From Thermoanaerobaculia bacterium (GTDB lineage Bacteria; Acidobacteriota; Thermoanaerobaculia; Multivoradales; Multivoraceae), in assembly GCA_022823665.1 (NCBI GenBank), contig JAJEHN010000025.1:62001-126000 (forward strand): a DNA stretch of 64,000 nt, given 5' to 3'. The notes under the pieces were generated by a model. That model was not told where the DNA came from, searched no databases, and saw only the letters and a program-made list of their open reading frames with translations. This document shows positions 24,224 to 33,122 of this stretch, one piece after another; the stretch's first letter is position 1, and the number at the start of each line of letters is the position of its first letter. A program made the position numbers and the translations under genes.

Positions 24224-24790
24224 TCAGGATCCCTCGCCGGCTTCGAGCAGCTCGAGGACAGCCTCCTCGAACTCCGCGTAGAGCATCCGTCCGAGATGAA
24301 CGTTCGTCAGTTCGCCGCCGCGGTCGAAGAACATGGTCGTCGGCAGCGCACCGGGCCACTCCGGATCGAAGGCCATGACGAAGTCGATCGAGTTGTCCCC
24401 GGCAGTGGCCAGGTAGGAGACGAGGCCCGGCGCCCGTTTGGCGAAGAACGGCCGCACCCGGTCCTCGAGCTTCTCGGGATCGTCCATCGAGACGGCGAGC
24501 ACCACGAGGCCGCGGTCGGCGTAGCGCTCCTGCAGAAGATCGAGCTCAGGCAACTCCTGGAGGCAGGGGATGCACCATGTGGCCCAGTAGTTGACCACGA
24601 CGACCTTGCCGCGGTGGTGTTCCAGCACGGCGCGGAACTGGTCCGCGGTCGCCGGATGGATCGTGTCGGGTTCGAGCAGGTGATCCACGGCCGCCGTGTC
24701 GTCGGCTAGGACGGGCGGCGGGACGGCGATCGCTGCCGCCATCGGAATCAGTGCCCACAGGATGGCCGATGCCGGTCGCTTGGTGTTCAA
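24224..24790 (-). CDS. TlpA/ResA-like periplasmic thioredoxin
   Basis: A 188-residue exported thiol-disulfide protein. A signal peptide (residues 1-29, ending PPPVLADD) precedes a thioredoxin fold with the active site WATWCIPCLQELPEL (CxxC, about residues 72-75). TTMFFDRGGEL includes the usual cis-Pro region (ALPTT). The family reduces periplasmic disulfides, for example in cytochrome c maturation, but no such genes are near. The ATG at 24790 is chosen because the signal peptide starts there; 67 nt upstream sits a three-hairpin repeat. Confidence 0.85.
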   Translation of the reverse strand: MNTKRPASAILWALIPMAAAIAVPPPVLADDTAAVDHLLEPDTIHPATADQFRAVLEHHRGKVVVVNYWATWCIPCLQELPELDLLQERYADRGLVVLAVSMDDPEKLEDRVRPFFAKRAPGLVSYLATAGDNSIDFVMAFDPEWPGALPTTMFFDRGGELTNVHLGRMLYAEFEEAVLELLEAGEGS

Positions 24791-24856
24791 GGTTCTTGTC
24801 TCCCGTGGAGTGCGCCGCGCCGGTGGCGCGGGGAACCAAGTATAGGCGGGTCGGAG

Positions 24857-24930
24857 TGGTCGCCGCTTCGCGGCGCGTTTCCCCGGCCGCCTTCGGCGGC
24901 AGCGGGTCAGAAGACCCGCGCACCCAGCAG
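24857..24930 (+). repeat. Three-hairpin intercistronic repeat, full copy
   Basis: Three perfect stems follow one another: GCCGCTTCGCGGC (24862-24874), GCCGCCTTCGGCGGC (24886-24900) and GCGGGTCAGAAGACCCGC (24902-24919), ending GCGCACCCAGCAG. It lies 12 nt after the stop of the MBL-fold gene and upstream of the thioredoxin gene, both on the minus strand. A full copy with nearly the same sequence is at 31161-31230 and a shorter one at 29471-29514. Confidence 0.8.
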
Positions 24931-24941
24931 AGCGGTGACGC

Positions 24942-25844
24942 TCAGGTAAGGGCGCGGTAGGTCGGGCCTTCGCGTTCGACCCGACCGTCGCGTTCCAGAC
25001 GGTCCAGATGCAACTGCATGCTCCACCGTTCGGCCTTCGGAATGCCGGCCCCCTGATCGCGCGGGCGGTAGACGAAACGGTGGGCGACGATGTCGTCCAT
25101 CGTTCGCGGTTCCATCAGGTACTCGAGCAGGCGCCGCTCGCGGTCGGCGATGCGCTCGACGTAGCGATCCAGGCGGGCGAGAAACGCCTCCCGATCGGCG
25201 AGCAGGCCGATGTGGTGGCCGGTGACGTAGTGCCTCGCCTCGATGTCGCGCACCAGTTCGAGCGAACGTTCGAACGCTTCCAGGTCGGACCAGGCGTCGC
25301 CGTAGTACGGGCCGAATCCGGTCAGGTCGATGTCGCCCAGGAACAGGACGCCGTCCGGCTCGATCAGCAGGGCGCAGTGGCCGCGGGTATGACCGGGCGT
25401 GTGGATCACCCGCACCGACACGCCGCCGCCGAGATCGAACAGGTCGCCGTCCCGAAAGGGCACGGCATCGGGCCGGGGCTCGTAGAAGAACGTCGTCTTG
25501 AGGTACCCGCCGTACTCCTCGCGCCGCTCCGGCTCGGCGCCGAAGATGTCCAGAAAGCCGTCGAAGTCGAGCAGGCCGGGCAGATCCTCCTCGTGTACGT
25601 ACACCGGCGCGTCCCGGAACAGCGGCAGCGCCGCCGTGTGGTCCTCGTGGCAGTGGCTGAGCAGGACGAGGTCGACAGCGGGCAGGGCGCTCCGGCCGCG
25701 GGCCCGGACGCCGAGCGACGGGTCGACCAGCATCGTCGACCCGGCGCCCTCGATCAGCAGGGCGTTGTTGTCGGGGTACTTTCCGCCGCCGGCGCCGAAC
25801 AGAATGGTCGCGGCGCCGATCCGGCGGTCTTCGAGTTCGGTCAC
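24942..25844 (-). CDS. MBL-fold metallohydrolase
   Basis: A 300-residue metallo-beta-lactamase-fold hydrolase with SHCHEDHTA (HxHxDH, about residues 63-68), HTPGHTRGHCALL and FLGDIDLTGFGP as metal ligands, and a C-terminal helical winged-helix-like region (about 225-300) of the kind found in glyoxalase II-like and LACTB2-like proteins. It has no signal peptide, so it is cytoplasmic. It starts at a GTG 1 nt after the oxidoreductase stop, so the two are co-translated. The substrate is unknown; a thioester or a short RNA is possible. Confidence 0.85.
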   Translation of the reverse strand: MTELEDRRIGAATILFGAGGGKYPDNNALLIEGAGSTMLVDPSLGVRARGRSALPAVDLVLLSHCHEDHTAALPLFRDAPVYVHEEDLPGLLDFDGFLDIFGAEPERREEYGGYLKTTFFYEPRPDAVPFRDGDLFDLGGGVSVRVIHTPGHTRGHCALLIEPDGVLFLGDIDLTGFGPYYGDAWSDLEAFERSLELVRDIEARHYVTGHHIGLLADREAFLARLDRYVERIADRERRLLEYLMEPRTMDDIVAHRFVYRPRDQGAGIPKAERWSMQLHLDRLERDGRVEREGPTYRALT

Positions 25845-25845
25845 C

Positions 25846-27216
25846 TCAGCCGGCCGACGCCTCGGCGCCCGTCACCCGGGGAACCTGCCAGCCGTTGTGG
25901 TACTCGGCCAGGAGCATCGCGTTCGCCTCGTCGTCGCCCTTGAAGCGGCCGGCCTCCTGGTCCCAGTAGACCCTCCGGCCGGTGCGGAACGCGATGTTGC
26001 CGAGGTGTGCGTTCACGGCGACGAGAGCGCCGACGTCCGCGTTGCAGCGCGGCTGTTCCCGGGTCTTCATGCACTCGATGAAGTCCTCGGTGTGCTGGGC
26101 CAGACCCCGCTGGCTCCGTGAGGCGGACCGGTCGGGAATCGCGGGCGTCTTGTAGAACCTCCTGCCGTCCTCGCGGCCGACTTCGGGCAACACTTCCCAG
26201 CCGCCGCGGTCGATGACGAGGGTACCCTTGTTGCCGACGAAGGACACGCCGTGCCCGCGCTGGTGCGGACCGAGCGCGATCCCCAGGGCGTGCTCCCAGA
26301 TCATCGTGAAGTCGTCGAACTCGTAGACCGCCTGCTGGGTGTCCGGGGTTTCGATCGGGGCGTCCGGATAGCCGAACGGGCCGCCCAGCGACATGACGGA
26401 CTTCGGCGCGGTCGCTTTCATGCCCATCAGCACCATGTCGATCAGGTGAACTCCCCAGTCCGTCATCAGGCCGCCGGCGTAGTCCCAGTACCAGCGGAAG
26501 TTCCAGTGGAAGCGGTTCTCGTTGAAGGGCCGCTTCGGCGCCGGGCCGAGCCACATGTCGTAGTCGACGCCCTTGGGCGGCTTCGAGTCCGGCACGTGCA
26601 CCGGCGCGTCCCAGTCCATGTAGGCCCAGGCCCTGGCCGTGCGGACCTGCCCGAGTTCGCCGGACCAGAGGTACTCCATCGCGTCCTGCCAGTGCTTGCC
26701 CGAGCGCTGCCACTGGCCGACCTGGACTACCCGGCCGTAGGCCCTGGCCGCCTGCTGCATGATGCGGACCTCCTCGATCGAGTTCGCCATCGGCTTCTCG
26801 ACGTAGACGTCCTTTCCCGCCTCGCAGGCGTCGACCATGATCTTGCAGTGCCAGTGGTCCGGGGTGGCGATGATCACCGCGTCGATCTCGTCGTCCTCGA
26901 GCAGCTTGCGGTAGTCGGTGTAGGCGTCCGGCTTGCTGTCGGTCAGCTCCTCGAAGGACTTGACCCGCTCCCCGAGGACGTTGCCGTCCACGTCGCAGAG
27001 CGCCGCGCACTCGACCCCGTCGATGTCGAGCATCGAGCCCATGTTGCTCGAACCCATGCCCCTCACGCCGATCGCGCCGACCCGGATGCGATCGCTCGGG
27101 GCCACCGCCTTGCCGCGCGCCGGCCGCGCGAACGCCGCTCCCGCCGCGCCGAGGCCGGTAGCGGCTGCTCCGAGACCGCCCATGCCATGAAGAAAGGAAC
27201 GCCTGGTCGTCGTCAT
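25846..27216 (-). CDS. Gfo/Idh/MocA-family oxidoreductase with Tat signal
   Basis: A 456-residue NAD(P)-dependent sugar or inositol oxidoreductase-like protein. It begins MTTTRRSFLHGMGGLGAAA, a twin-arginine signal, so it is exported folded. The Rossmann motif IRVGAIGVRGMGSSNMG, the catalytic-region EKPMAN (Lys) and the C-terminal domain with DWGVHLIDMVLMG follow the family. A GGGGAG sequence precedes the ATG at 27216. Such exported paralogues are common in Planctomycetota, Acidobacteriota and Bacteroidota and usually act on glycans or polyols; the substrate here is unknown. Confidence 0.88.
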   Translation of the reverse strand: MTTTRRSFLHGMGGLGAAATGLGAAGAAFARPARGKAVAPSDRIRVGAIGVRGMGSSNMGSMLDIDGVECAALCDVDGNVLGERVKSFEELTDSKPDAYTDYRKLLEDDEIDAVIIATPDHWHCKIMVDACEAGKDVYVEKPMANSIEEVRIMQQAARAYGRVVQVGQWQRSGKHWQDAMEYLWSGELGQVRTARAWAYMDWDAPVHVPDSKPPKGVDYDMWLGPAPKRPFNENRFHWNFRWYWDYAGGLMTDWGVHLIDMVLMGMKATAPKSVMSLGGPFGYPDAPIETPDTQQAVYEFDDFTMIWEHALGIALGPHQRGHGVSFVGNKGTLVIDRGGWEVLPEVGREDGRRFYKTPAIPDRSASRSQRGLAQHTEDFIECMKTREQPRCNADVGALVAVNAHLGNIAFRTGRRVYWDQEAGRFKGDDEANAMLLAEYHNGWQVPRVTGAEASAG

Positions 27217-27270
27217 CGTCTCGCTCCCCGCTGGAAAGTCCCGGTGACCCGAATGCCTGTACACTGCGCC

Positions 27271-28527
27271 ATGCAGACCGCGCATGTTACCGACTTGAAC
27301 GCACCGCTTCCCGCTGCCGACCTGATCGGCAAGCTGCCGAAGACCGACCTTCACGTTCACCTCGACGGTTCGCTCCGGCTCGACACCCTGATCGAGCTCT
27401 CGCGCGACGCCCGGCTGGAGCTTCCCTCCCAGACGCCGGAAGGTCTCCTCGAGCTCGTCTTCAAGGAGACGTACGACGACCTCGAGGACTACCTCCGCAC
27501 GTTCTCCTACACCGCGCCGGCCTTGTGTACCGCCGAGGCGCTGGAGCGCGCCGCGTACGAGCTGGGGGCCGACAACCTGGCCGAGAACGTCTGCTACGTC
27601 GAGGTGCGGCTGGCGCCCCAGCTCCACACCGGGCCCGATCTCGACATCGCCGGCGTGCTGGCCGCGGTCGACCGCGGACTCGCCCGCGTCCAGCGCGAGC
27701 ACGAAGCGACGGACAGCGTACGGAGCGGCGCCGAGCCGCCCTTCCGCTACGGGATCATCGCCTGCGCCCTGCGCATGTTCGGCCCCGGCCACAGCCCGTA
27801 CTACCGGGGGCTGTTCACCGCGCTCCACGGCTGGCCCAAACCGGAGATCCACGCCGCCGCGTCCCTGTCGCTGGCCCGTTCCGTCGTCGAGGCGCGCGAC
27901 CGGCTAGGGCTGCCCGTCGTCGCCTTCGACCTCGCCGGCGCCGAGGCGGGCAACCCGGCCGCGGTGCACCGCGACGCCTTCCTCTACGCGCAGCAGCACT
28001 TCCTGATGAAGACGATCCACGCCGGCGAGGCCTACGGGCCGGAGAGCATCTTCCAGGCGATCACGCTGCTCCAGGCCGACCGCATCGGCCACGGCACCCA
28101 CCTCTACGCTGCCGACCGGCTCCGCCGCGACAACCCGGACTCCGCGGCGGCCAGGGACCCCGAGCGCTACATACGCAGCCTGGCCCAGTACATCAGCGAC
28201 CGGCGGATCACCCTCGAGGTCTGCATCACCTCGAACCTGCAGAGCATCCAGCGCCTCGAGAACTTCGCGGACCACCCCTTCGGCCGGATGATGGAGGATC
28301 GGCTCTCGGTCACCCTGTGCACCGACAACCGCCTCATGTCCCGCACCACCGTGACCAGGGAGATCGCCTCCGCCTGCGAGGCCTTCGACCTGTCGCTCGA
28401 GGACCTGCGCAACGTGATCATCTACGGCTTCAAGCGCAGCTTCTACCCCGGCAGCTACATCGAGAAGCGGGCCTACGTGCGCCGGGTGATCGACTACTAC
28501 GACGAGGTGGTTGCGGCGGAGACCTGA
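27271..28527 (+). CDS. Adenosine deaminase family protein
   Basis: A 418-residue amidohydrolase-fold purine deaminase. The N-terminal metal motif is TDLHVHLDGSLRLDTL (HxH), then the catalytic region HAGEAYGPES (His and Glu), DRIGHGTHL, and CTDNRL where adenosine deaminases have a conserved Asp. An insertion of about 20 residues after REHEAT is not typical. I use the ATG at 27271; an in-frame ATG at 27253 would add six residues. It is divergent from the oxidoreductase gene and its last 31 bp overlap the convergent DUF2277 gene. Adenine or aminofutalosine deaminase specificity is an alternative. Confidence 0.85.
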   Translation: MQTAHVTDLNAPLPAADLIGKLPKTDLHVHLDGSLRLDTLIELSRDARLELPSQTPEGLLELVFKETYDDLEDYLRTFSYTAPALCTAEALERAAYELGADNLAENVCYVEVRLAPQLHTGPDLDIAGVLAAVDRGLARVQREHEATDSVRSGAEPPFRYGIIACALRMFGPGHSPYYRGLFTALHGWPKPEIHAAASLSLARSVVEARDRLGLPVVAFDLAGAEAGNPAAVHRDAFLYAQQHFLMKTIHAGEAYGPESIFQAITLLQADRIGHGTHLYAADRLRRDNPDSAAARDPERYIRSLAQYISDRRITLEVCITSNLQSIQRLENFADHPFGRMMEDRLSVTLCTDNRLMSRTTVTREIASACEAFDLSLEDLRNVIIYGFKRSFYPGSYIEKRAYVRRVIDYYDEVVAAET

Positions 28528-28808
28528 CCCGCCGCGGCCATCCGCTGCTGGCGCTTTCGCCAGCGCTCACGCGCCTTCTTGGCCTCGGCCTCCCGGTTGC
28601 GTGGCGGCGCGGTCGTGGTGAGTTCCTGGAGCAACCGGGCAGTCGTCTCGGCGACGGCGTTCACCGCCCGTTCGAAGGCGGCTTCGTTCGCGCGCGACGG
28701 CTTCGTCGAACCGCTGACCTTGCGCACGTACTGGAGCGCCGCGGCGCGCACTTCCCCGTCGTTGGCCGGCGGCTCGAAGTTGTAGAGGACGCGGATGTTC
28801 CTGCACAT
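28497..28808 (-). CDS. DUF2277 family protein
   Basis: A 103-residue cytoplasmic protein starting MCRNIRVLYNFEPPANDGEVRAAALQYVRKVSG, which is the DUF2277 signature, and ending in a highly charged helix (REAEAKKARERWRKRQQR). The start is fixed by AAGGAG six nt before the ATG at 28808. It lies 11 nt after the MT-A70 methylase stop, so the two are probably co-transcribed. The function of the family is not known. Confidence 0.85.
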   Translation of the reverse strand: MCRNIRVLYNFEPPANDGEVRAAALQYVRKVSGSTKPSRANEAAFERAVNAVAETTARLLQELTTTAPPRNREAEAKKARERWRKRQQRMAAAGQVSAATTSS

Positions 28809-28819
28809 GGTGGTCTCCT

Positions 28820-29446
28820 TCAGCGGGCGGCGTCGCTCGCGTTCGCGTACGTGGGCCAGTCCGGCTCGTAGTCGGTGCTCTGGTCGCCCCAGGCTGTCCA
28901 GAGGTCCGAGTGGCGGCCGCGGGCGAACAGCTCGAGGTACGGGCCCGGGCTGCACGCTTCGATGATGTCGTAGAGCTCGTCCGGCTTGCGGGAGTGCTCC
29001 CGCTTGCGGGTGCGGATGATGTTGACCTGCCGGCGGCCGGCGGAGAGGGTGCGCAGCTTGCCGCGGACACCGAAGAGGACGAGTTCCGTCGTGTTGCGGA
29101 AGTAGAAGCCGACGCCGCGGCCGTCGGGACCGCCGTCCTTGCGCACCTTGTGCCAGACCAGGTTCGTCTTGTAGGTGAAGCCCCAGCTCTTCATGACCTC
29201 GAGGCCCTCCTGGAGGAGGGCGTTGGGCACCCAGAGGTAGAGGTGGGCCGCTTCGGCGCAGGCGGAGGCCACCGGGATCGCGGCGATCTCAGCCTGCGAG
29301 AGGGTCGCGTAGCGGCTGAGGCGGTGGTGCTCCGGGGCAACCTTGCCGGTGCGGTTCGTGAACTGCCAGGGGGGGTCGGCGAGGACGCTGCCGAAGGCGC
29401 TGTTGGCGTGGGCGCGTTCGAAGTCGGCGGCTGCGGTGGGTGCCAT
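28820..29446 (-). CDS. MT-A70 family adenine-N6 methyltransferase
   Basis: A 208-residue methylase whose N-terminal SVLADPPWQF carries the DPPW catalytic motif and whose later part (ELYDIIEACSPGPYLELFARGRHSDLWTAWGDQ) is the conserved MT-A70 C-terminus with the SAM-contact segment. LYLWVPNALLQEGLEVMKSWGFTYKTNLVWHK is typical. I start at the ATG at 29446; upstream sequence in frame is repeat-derived. No restriction nuclease is adjacent, so it is an orphan DNA (or RNA) m6A methylase, a type common in phages and mobile elements. Confidence 0.88.
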   Translation of the reverse strand: MAPTAAADFERAHANSAFGSVLADPPWQFTNRTGKVAPEHHRLSRYATLSQAEIAAIPVASACAEAAHLYLWVPNALLQEGLEVMKSWGFTYKTNLVWHKVRKDGGPDGRGVGFYFRNTTELVLFGVRGKLRTLSAGRRQVNIIRTRKREHSRKPDELYDIIEACSPGPYLELFARGRHSDLWTAWGDQSTDYEPDWPTYANASDAAR

Positions 29447-29470
29447 GGCGAATCGATCGTAGCGCCCGAG

Positions 29471-29514
29471 AGCCGCCTTCGGCGGTAGCGGGTCAGAGGA
29501 CCCGCGCACCCAGC
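29471..29514 (+). repeat. Three-hairpin repeat, short copy with two hairpins
   Basis: Contains GCCGCCTTCGGCGGT (29472-29486) and GCGGGTCAGAGGACCCGC (29488-29505), then GCGCACCCAGCAG. The first hairpin of the full copies is missing. The loop change AGAAG to AGAGG leaves the stem intact. It lies 18 nt after the M1 peptidase stop and 25 nt before the start of the methylase gene. Confidence 0.75.
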
Positions 29515-29531
29515 AGAGGCGGAGCCGCGAC

Positions 29532-31226
29532 CTACCTCTCCTCCACCGTGTACCGCATGAGGAGCCAGGCGTCCGGGTCGATGCGGAGCCTCTCAGGTCG
29601 GGCTGGCACGGGCAGCGAGGCGGCCGTCCGCTCGCCTTCGACGTCGACGCGGCCGCGGACGGTGCGGCCGTCGTCGAGCACGGCCTCCACGTCCAGCGGC
29701 AGGCGGTAGATCGTCGGACCGAGCTGCGCCACCGTCAGCTCGACCGCCGACGTCGCCTCGTCGAACCGCCATTCGACCTCGAGCTCCGGCACGCCGGGCC
29801 GGCGCAGCCACTGGTCGAAGAACCACTCGAGTTCGCGGCCCGATACCTCCTCCATGACCGCGGCGAAGTCGGCGGTCGAGGCGTTCCGGTCGCGGAAGCG
29901 CTCGTAGTACGTCCGCATCCCCTTCCAGAACGTGCCGTCGCCGACCTCGCCCCGGAGCATGTGGAGCACCCAGGCAGCCTTCTGGTAGACGTTCGGGCTG
30001 AGCAGGCGCCGCGGGTCGGGCACGGACTCCGGCACGATGACCGAGTCCGGGGCCTCCGCCGCGTAGCTCAGGACTCTCGTCCTGGCCCGGTCCATCTGTT
30101 CGCGGAAGCGCTCACCGCCGTAGGTCCACTCCAGGTAGCAGGCGGTCAGGTAGGTCGCGAAGCCCTCGCTGAGCCAGACGTGCGGCCAGTCGCTCTCGGT
30201 GACGGCGTCGCCGAACCACTGGTGGGCGACCTCGTGCGCGATCAGACCCTCGATGCCGCCTTCGCGGTCGACCGCGTCCTCGTCGTAGAACACGTTGCCG
30301 GCGTTCTCCAGGCCGCCCCAGCGGGTCGTCGTCTGCACGTTGGCGAGCTTGGCGTAGGGGTAGTCCCCTAGCCGCCGCTCGAAAGCTCCCAGCACGCGCT
30401 GCCCGGGAGCGAACGCTCGCAGACCGACTTCCCGATCCTGCGGGTAGACCCAGGTCTCGACCGGCACGCCGTCGACGGTCGCCTGGCGCTGCCGGACGAA
30501 GCGCGCGACGCCGACCGCCATCACCTTCGTGGCGACCGGAGCGCGGCTGCGCCACTCGGTGCTCCGCATGCCGTCGCCCAGGTCGACCGCCTCGACGAAG
30601 GCGCCGGTGGCGACGACCTGGTAGTGCGCCGGCGCCGTGACGACGAAGGCCACGGTCGCCTTGTCGGACGGATGATCGACGACCGGCAGCCAGTGGTGCG
30701 CCCGGTCCGGCCAGTTGTCAGCGAAGAAGGTCCGCTCGCCGTGGCGGTTCGTGCCGATCGTGAAGCCGTCGGCGGGGACGCCGCGATAGCGGATCTCGAT
30801 GCGGCGACGTTCGCCGGCACCAGCCTCGCGGCCCAGCGCTACGAGCAGCCGGTCGTCCTGCTGCCGGAACCGGAGAGCCGTGCCGGCGAGGGTCGCCGAG
30901 GAGACGACCATGCCGCCCGCTTCCGGGCCGCCGTCCGCGGCCGGGTCGTCGAGGTCGAACCCGACCTCGCGGACGGGTCGCAGGATGCGAAAGGCGATGG
31001 CCGCCCGTCCCTCGATCTCGTCGGTCCGGTCCGAGAGTGCGAGTTCGAAGCGGTAGTCGAGGACGTCGATCGCCGCCCCGGGCAACTGCGCGTGGGTGGG
31101 CGCAGGCAAGGCCGCGGTCGCCGCCGCGGACAAGGCGGCGGCGACCGTTAGCGGCAGAATTGTCGCCGCTTCGCGGCGCGCATTCCCAGCCGCCTGCGGC
31201 GGCGGCGGGTCAGAAGACCCGCGCAC
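29532..31226 (-). CDS. Secreted M1-family aminopeptidase
   Basis: Zinc aminopeptidase of about 565 residues. The gluzincin site is HEVAHQWFGDAVTESDWPHVWLSEGFA (HExxH plus Glu), preceded by the substrate motif GGLENAGN (GxMEN class, with Leu for Met). A beta-sandwich N-domain and a short C-terminal barrel domain follow M1 order. A signal peptide ending PAPTHAQ is clear, but the frame has no ATG near it. The nearest conventional start is the GTG at 31226, which lies inside the intercistronic repeat; ATT at 31160 and TTG at 31133 are alternatives. The true N-terminus therefore needs caution. Confidence 0.88.
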   Translation of the reverse strand: MRGSSDPPPPQAAGNARREAATILPLTVAAALSAAATAALPAPTHAQLPGAAIDVLDYRFELALSDRTDEIEGRAAIAFRILRPVREVGFDLDDPAADGGPEAGGMVVSSATLAGTALRFRQQDDRLLVALGREAGAGERRRIEIRYRGVPADGFTIGTNRHGERTFFADNWPDRAHHWLPVVDHPSDKATVAFVVTAPAHYQVVATGAFVEAVDLGDGMRSTEWRSRAPVATKVMAVGVARFVRQRQATVDGVPVETWVYPQDREVGLRAFAPGQRVLGAFERRLGDYPYAKLANVQTTTRWGGLENAGNVFYDEDAVDREGGIEGLIAHEVAHQWFGDAVTESDWPHVWLSEGFATYLTACYLEWTYGGERFREQMDRARTRVLSYAAEAPDSVIVPESVPDPRRLLSPNVYQKAAWVLHMLRGEVGDGTFWKGMRTYYERFRDRNASTADFAAVMEEVSGRELEWFFDQWLRRPGVPELEVEWRFDEATSAVELTVAQLGPTIYRLPLDVEAVLDDGRTVRGRVDVEGERTAASLPVPARPERLRIDPDAWLLMRYTVEER

Positions 31227-31230
31227 CCAG
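31161..31230 (+). repeat. Three-hairpin intercistronic repeat, full copy
   Basis: Hairpins GCCGCTTCGCGGC (31165-31177), GCCGCCTGCGGCGGC (31189-31203) and GCGGGTCAGAAGACCCGC (31205-31222), ending GCGCACCCAG. In the middle hairpin the loop is TGC rather than TTC. It starts 12 nt after the aquaporin stop and runs into the 5' end of the peptidase gene, where its sequence is open in the peptidase frame. Confidence 0.8.
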
Positions 31231-31242
31231 CCGGCAGGAGTC

Positions 31243-31854
31243 TCAGTCGTTGAGGAACTTGTAGACGAGCGCCGCCACCGCGCCGCCGACCAGCGGACCC
31301 ACGCCGTAGAGCGCCAGGGTGTTGGCGTCGAAGCCGCCGCCCGTGATCGCTTCCATGACCTGAGGACCGAGTCCAACTGCGGGATTGAACGCACCACCGG
31401 ATACACCAGCGCCCGTGTACAGGGCAGCCGAGAGTGTAAAGCCGATGGCCAGCCCGCCGACCGGGTTGCCGGCCGACCGCGAGGACATCATGTTCAGGAC
31501 GACGGTGACGAGCGCGAAGGCGAGAAGCGCCTCGGCCACCACGCCGTGCATGACCGGATGCTCGGTCGGCATCGGCGCCGTGCTGCCGCCCATCAGGTAG
31601 CTGTGGACGAGCCAACCAAGGCAGGCGCCGACAACCTGGGCCACCATGTACTGGACCATGTCGGCCACGCCGAGCTTGCCGCGCATCCATGCGGCCAGGC
31701 TCACTGCCGGGTTGAAGTGTCCGCCGGACAGGTGTCCGCCGCTGTAGACCATCACCGCCAACATCAGACCGACGGCGATGGGGTTGTTCCCGCTGAAGGC
31801 GACGGCCATCATCAAGAACAGCGTGCCGATGCACTCCATGAGCAGCTTGCGCAT
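31243..31854 (-). CDS. Aquaporin/MIP-family channel
   Basis: A 203-residue channel with six membrane segments and two half-helix motifs: HFNPAVSLA (first NPA) and GAFNPAVGLG (second NPA). Residues around the second NPA lack the large insert of glycerol facilitators, so a water (AqpZ-like) or small-neutral-solute channel is most likely. The N-terminus MRKLLMECIGTLFLMM is typical. It is divergent from the formaldehyde dehydrogenase gene across a 158-bp gap, and followed by a three-hairpin repeat. Confidence 0.9.
   Translation of the reverse strand: MRKLLMECIGTLFLMMAVAFSGNNPIAVGLMLAVMVYSGGHLSGGHFNPAVSLAAWMRGKLGVADMVQYMVAQVVGACLGWLVHSYLMGGSTAPMPTEHPVMHGVVAEALLAFALVTVVLNMMSSRSAGNPVGGLAIGFTLSAALYTGAGVSGGAFNPAVGLGPQVMEAITGGGFDANTLALYGVGPLVGGAVAALVYKFLND

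Positions 31855-33122
<1,268 letters not shown>

Noticed and set aside
25846..27852. Longer version of the Gfo/Idh/MocA gene starting at 27852
   Set aside because: The extra 212 codons are antisense to adenosine deaminase and lack domains. The Tat signal and ribosome site place the start at 27216.
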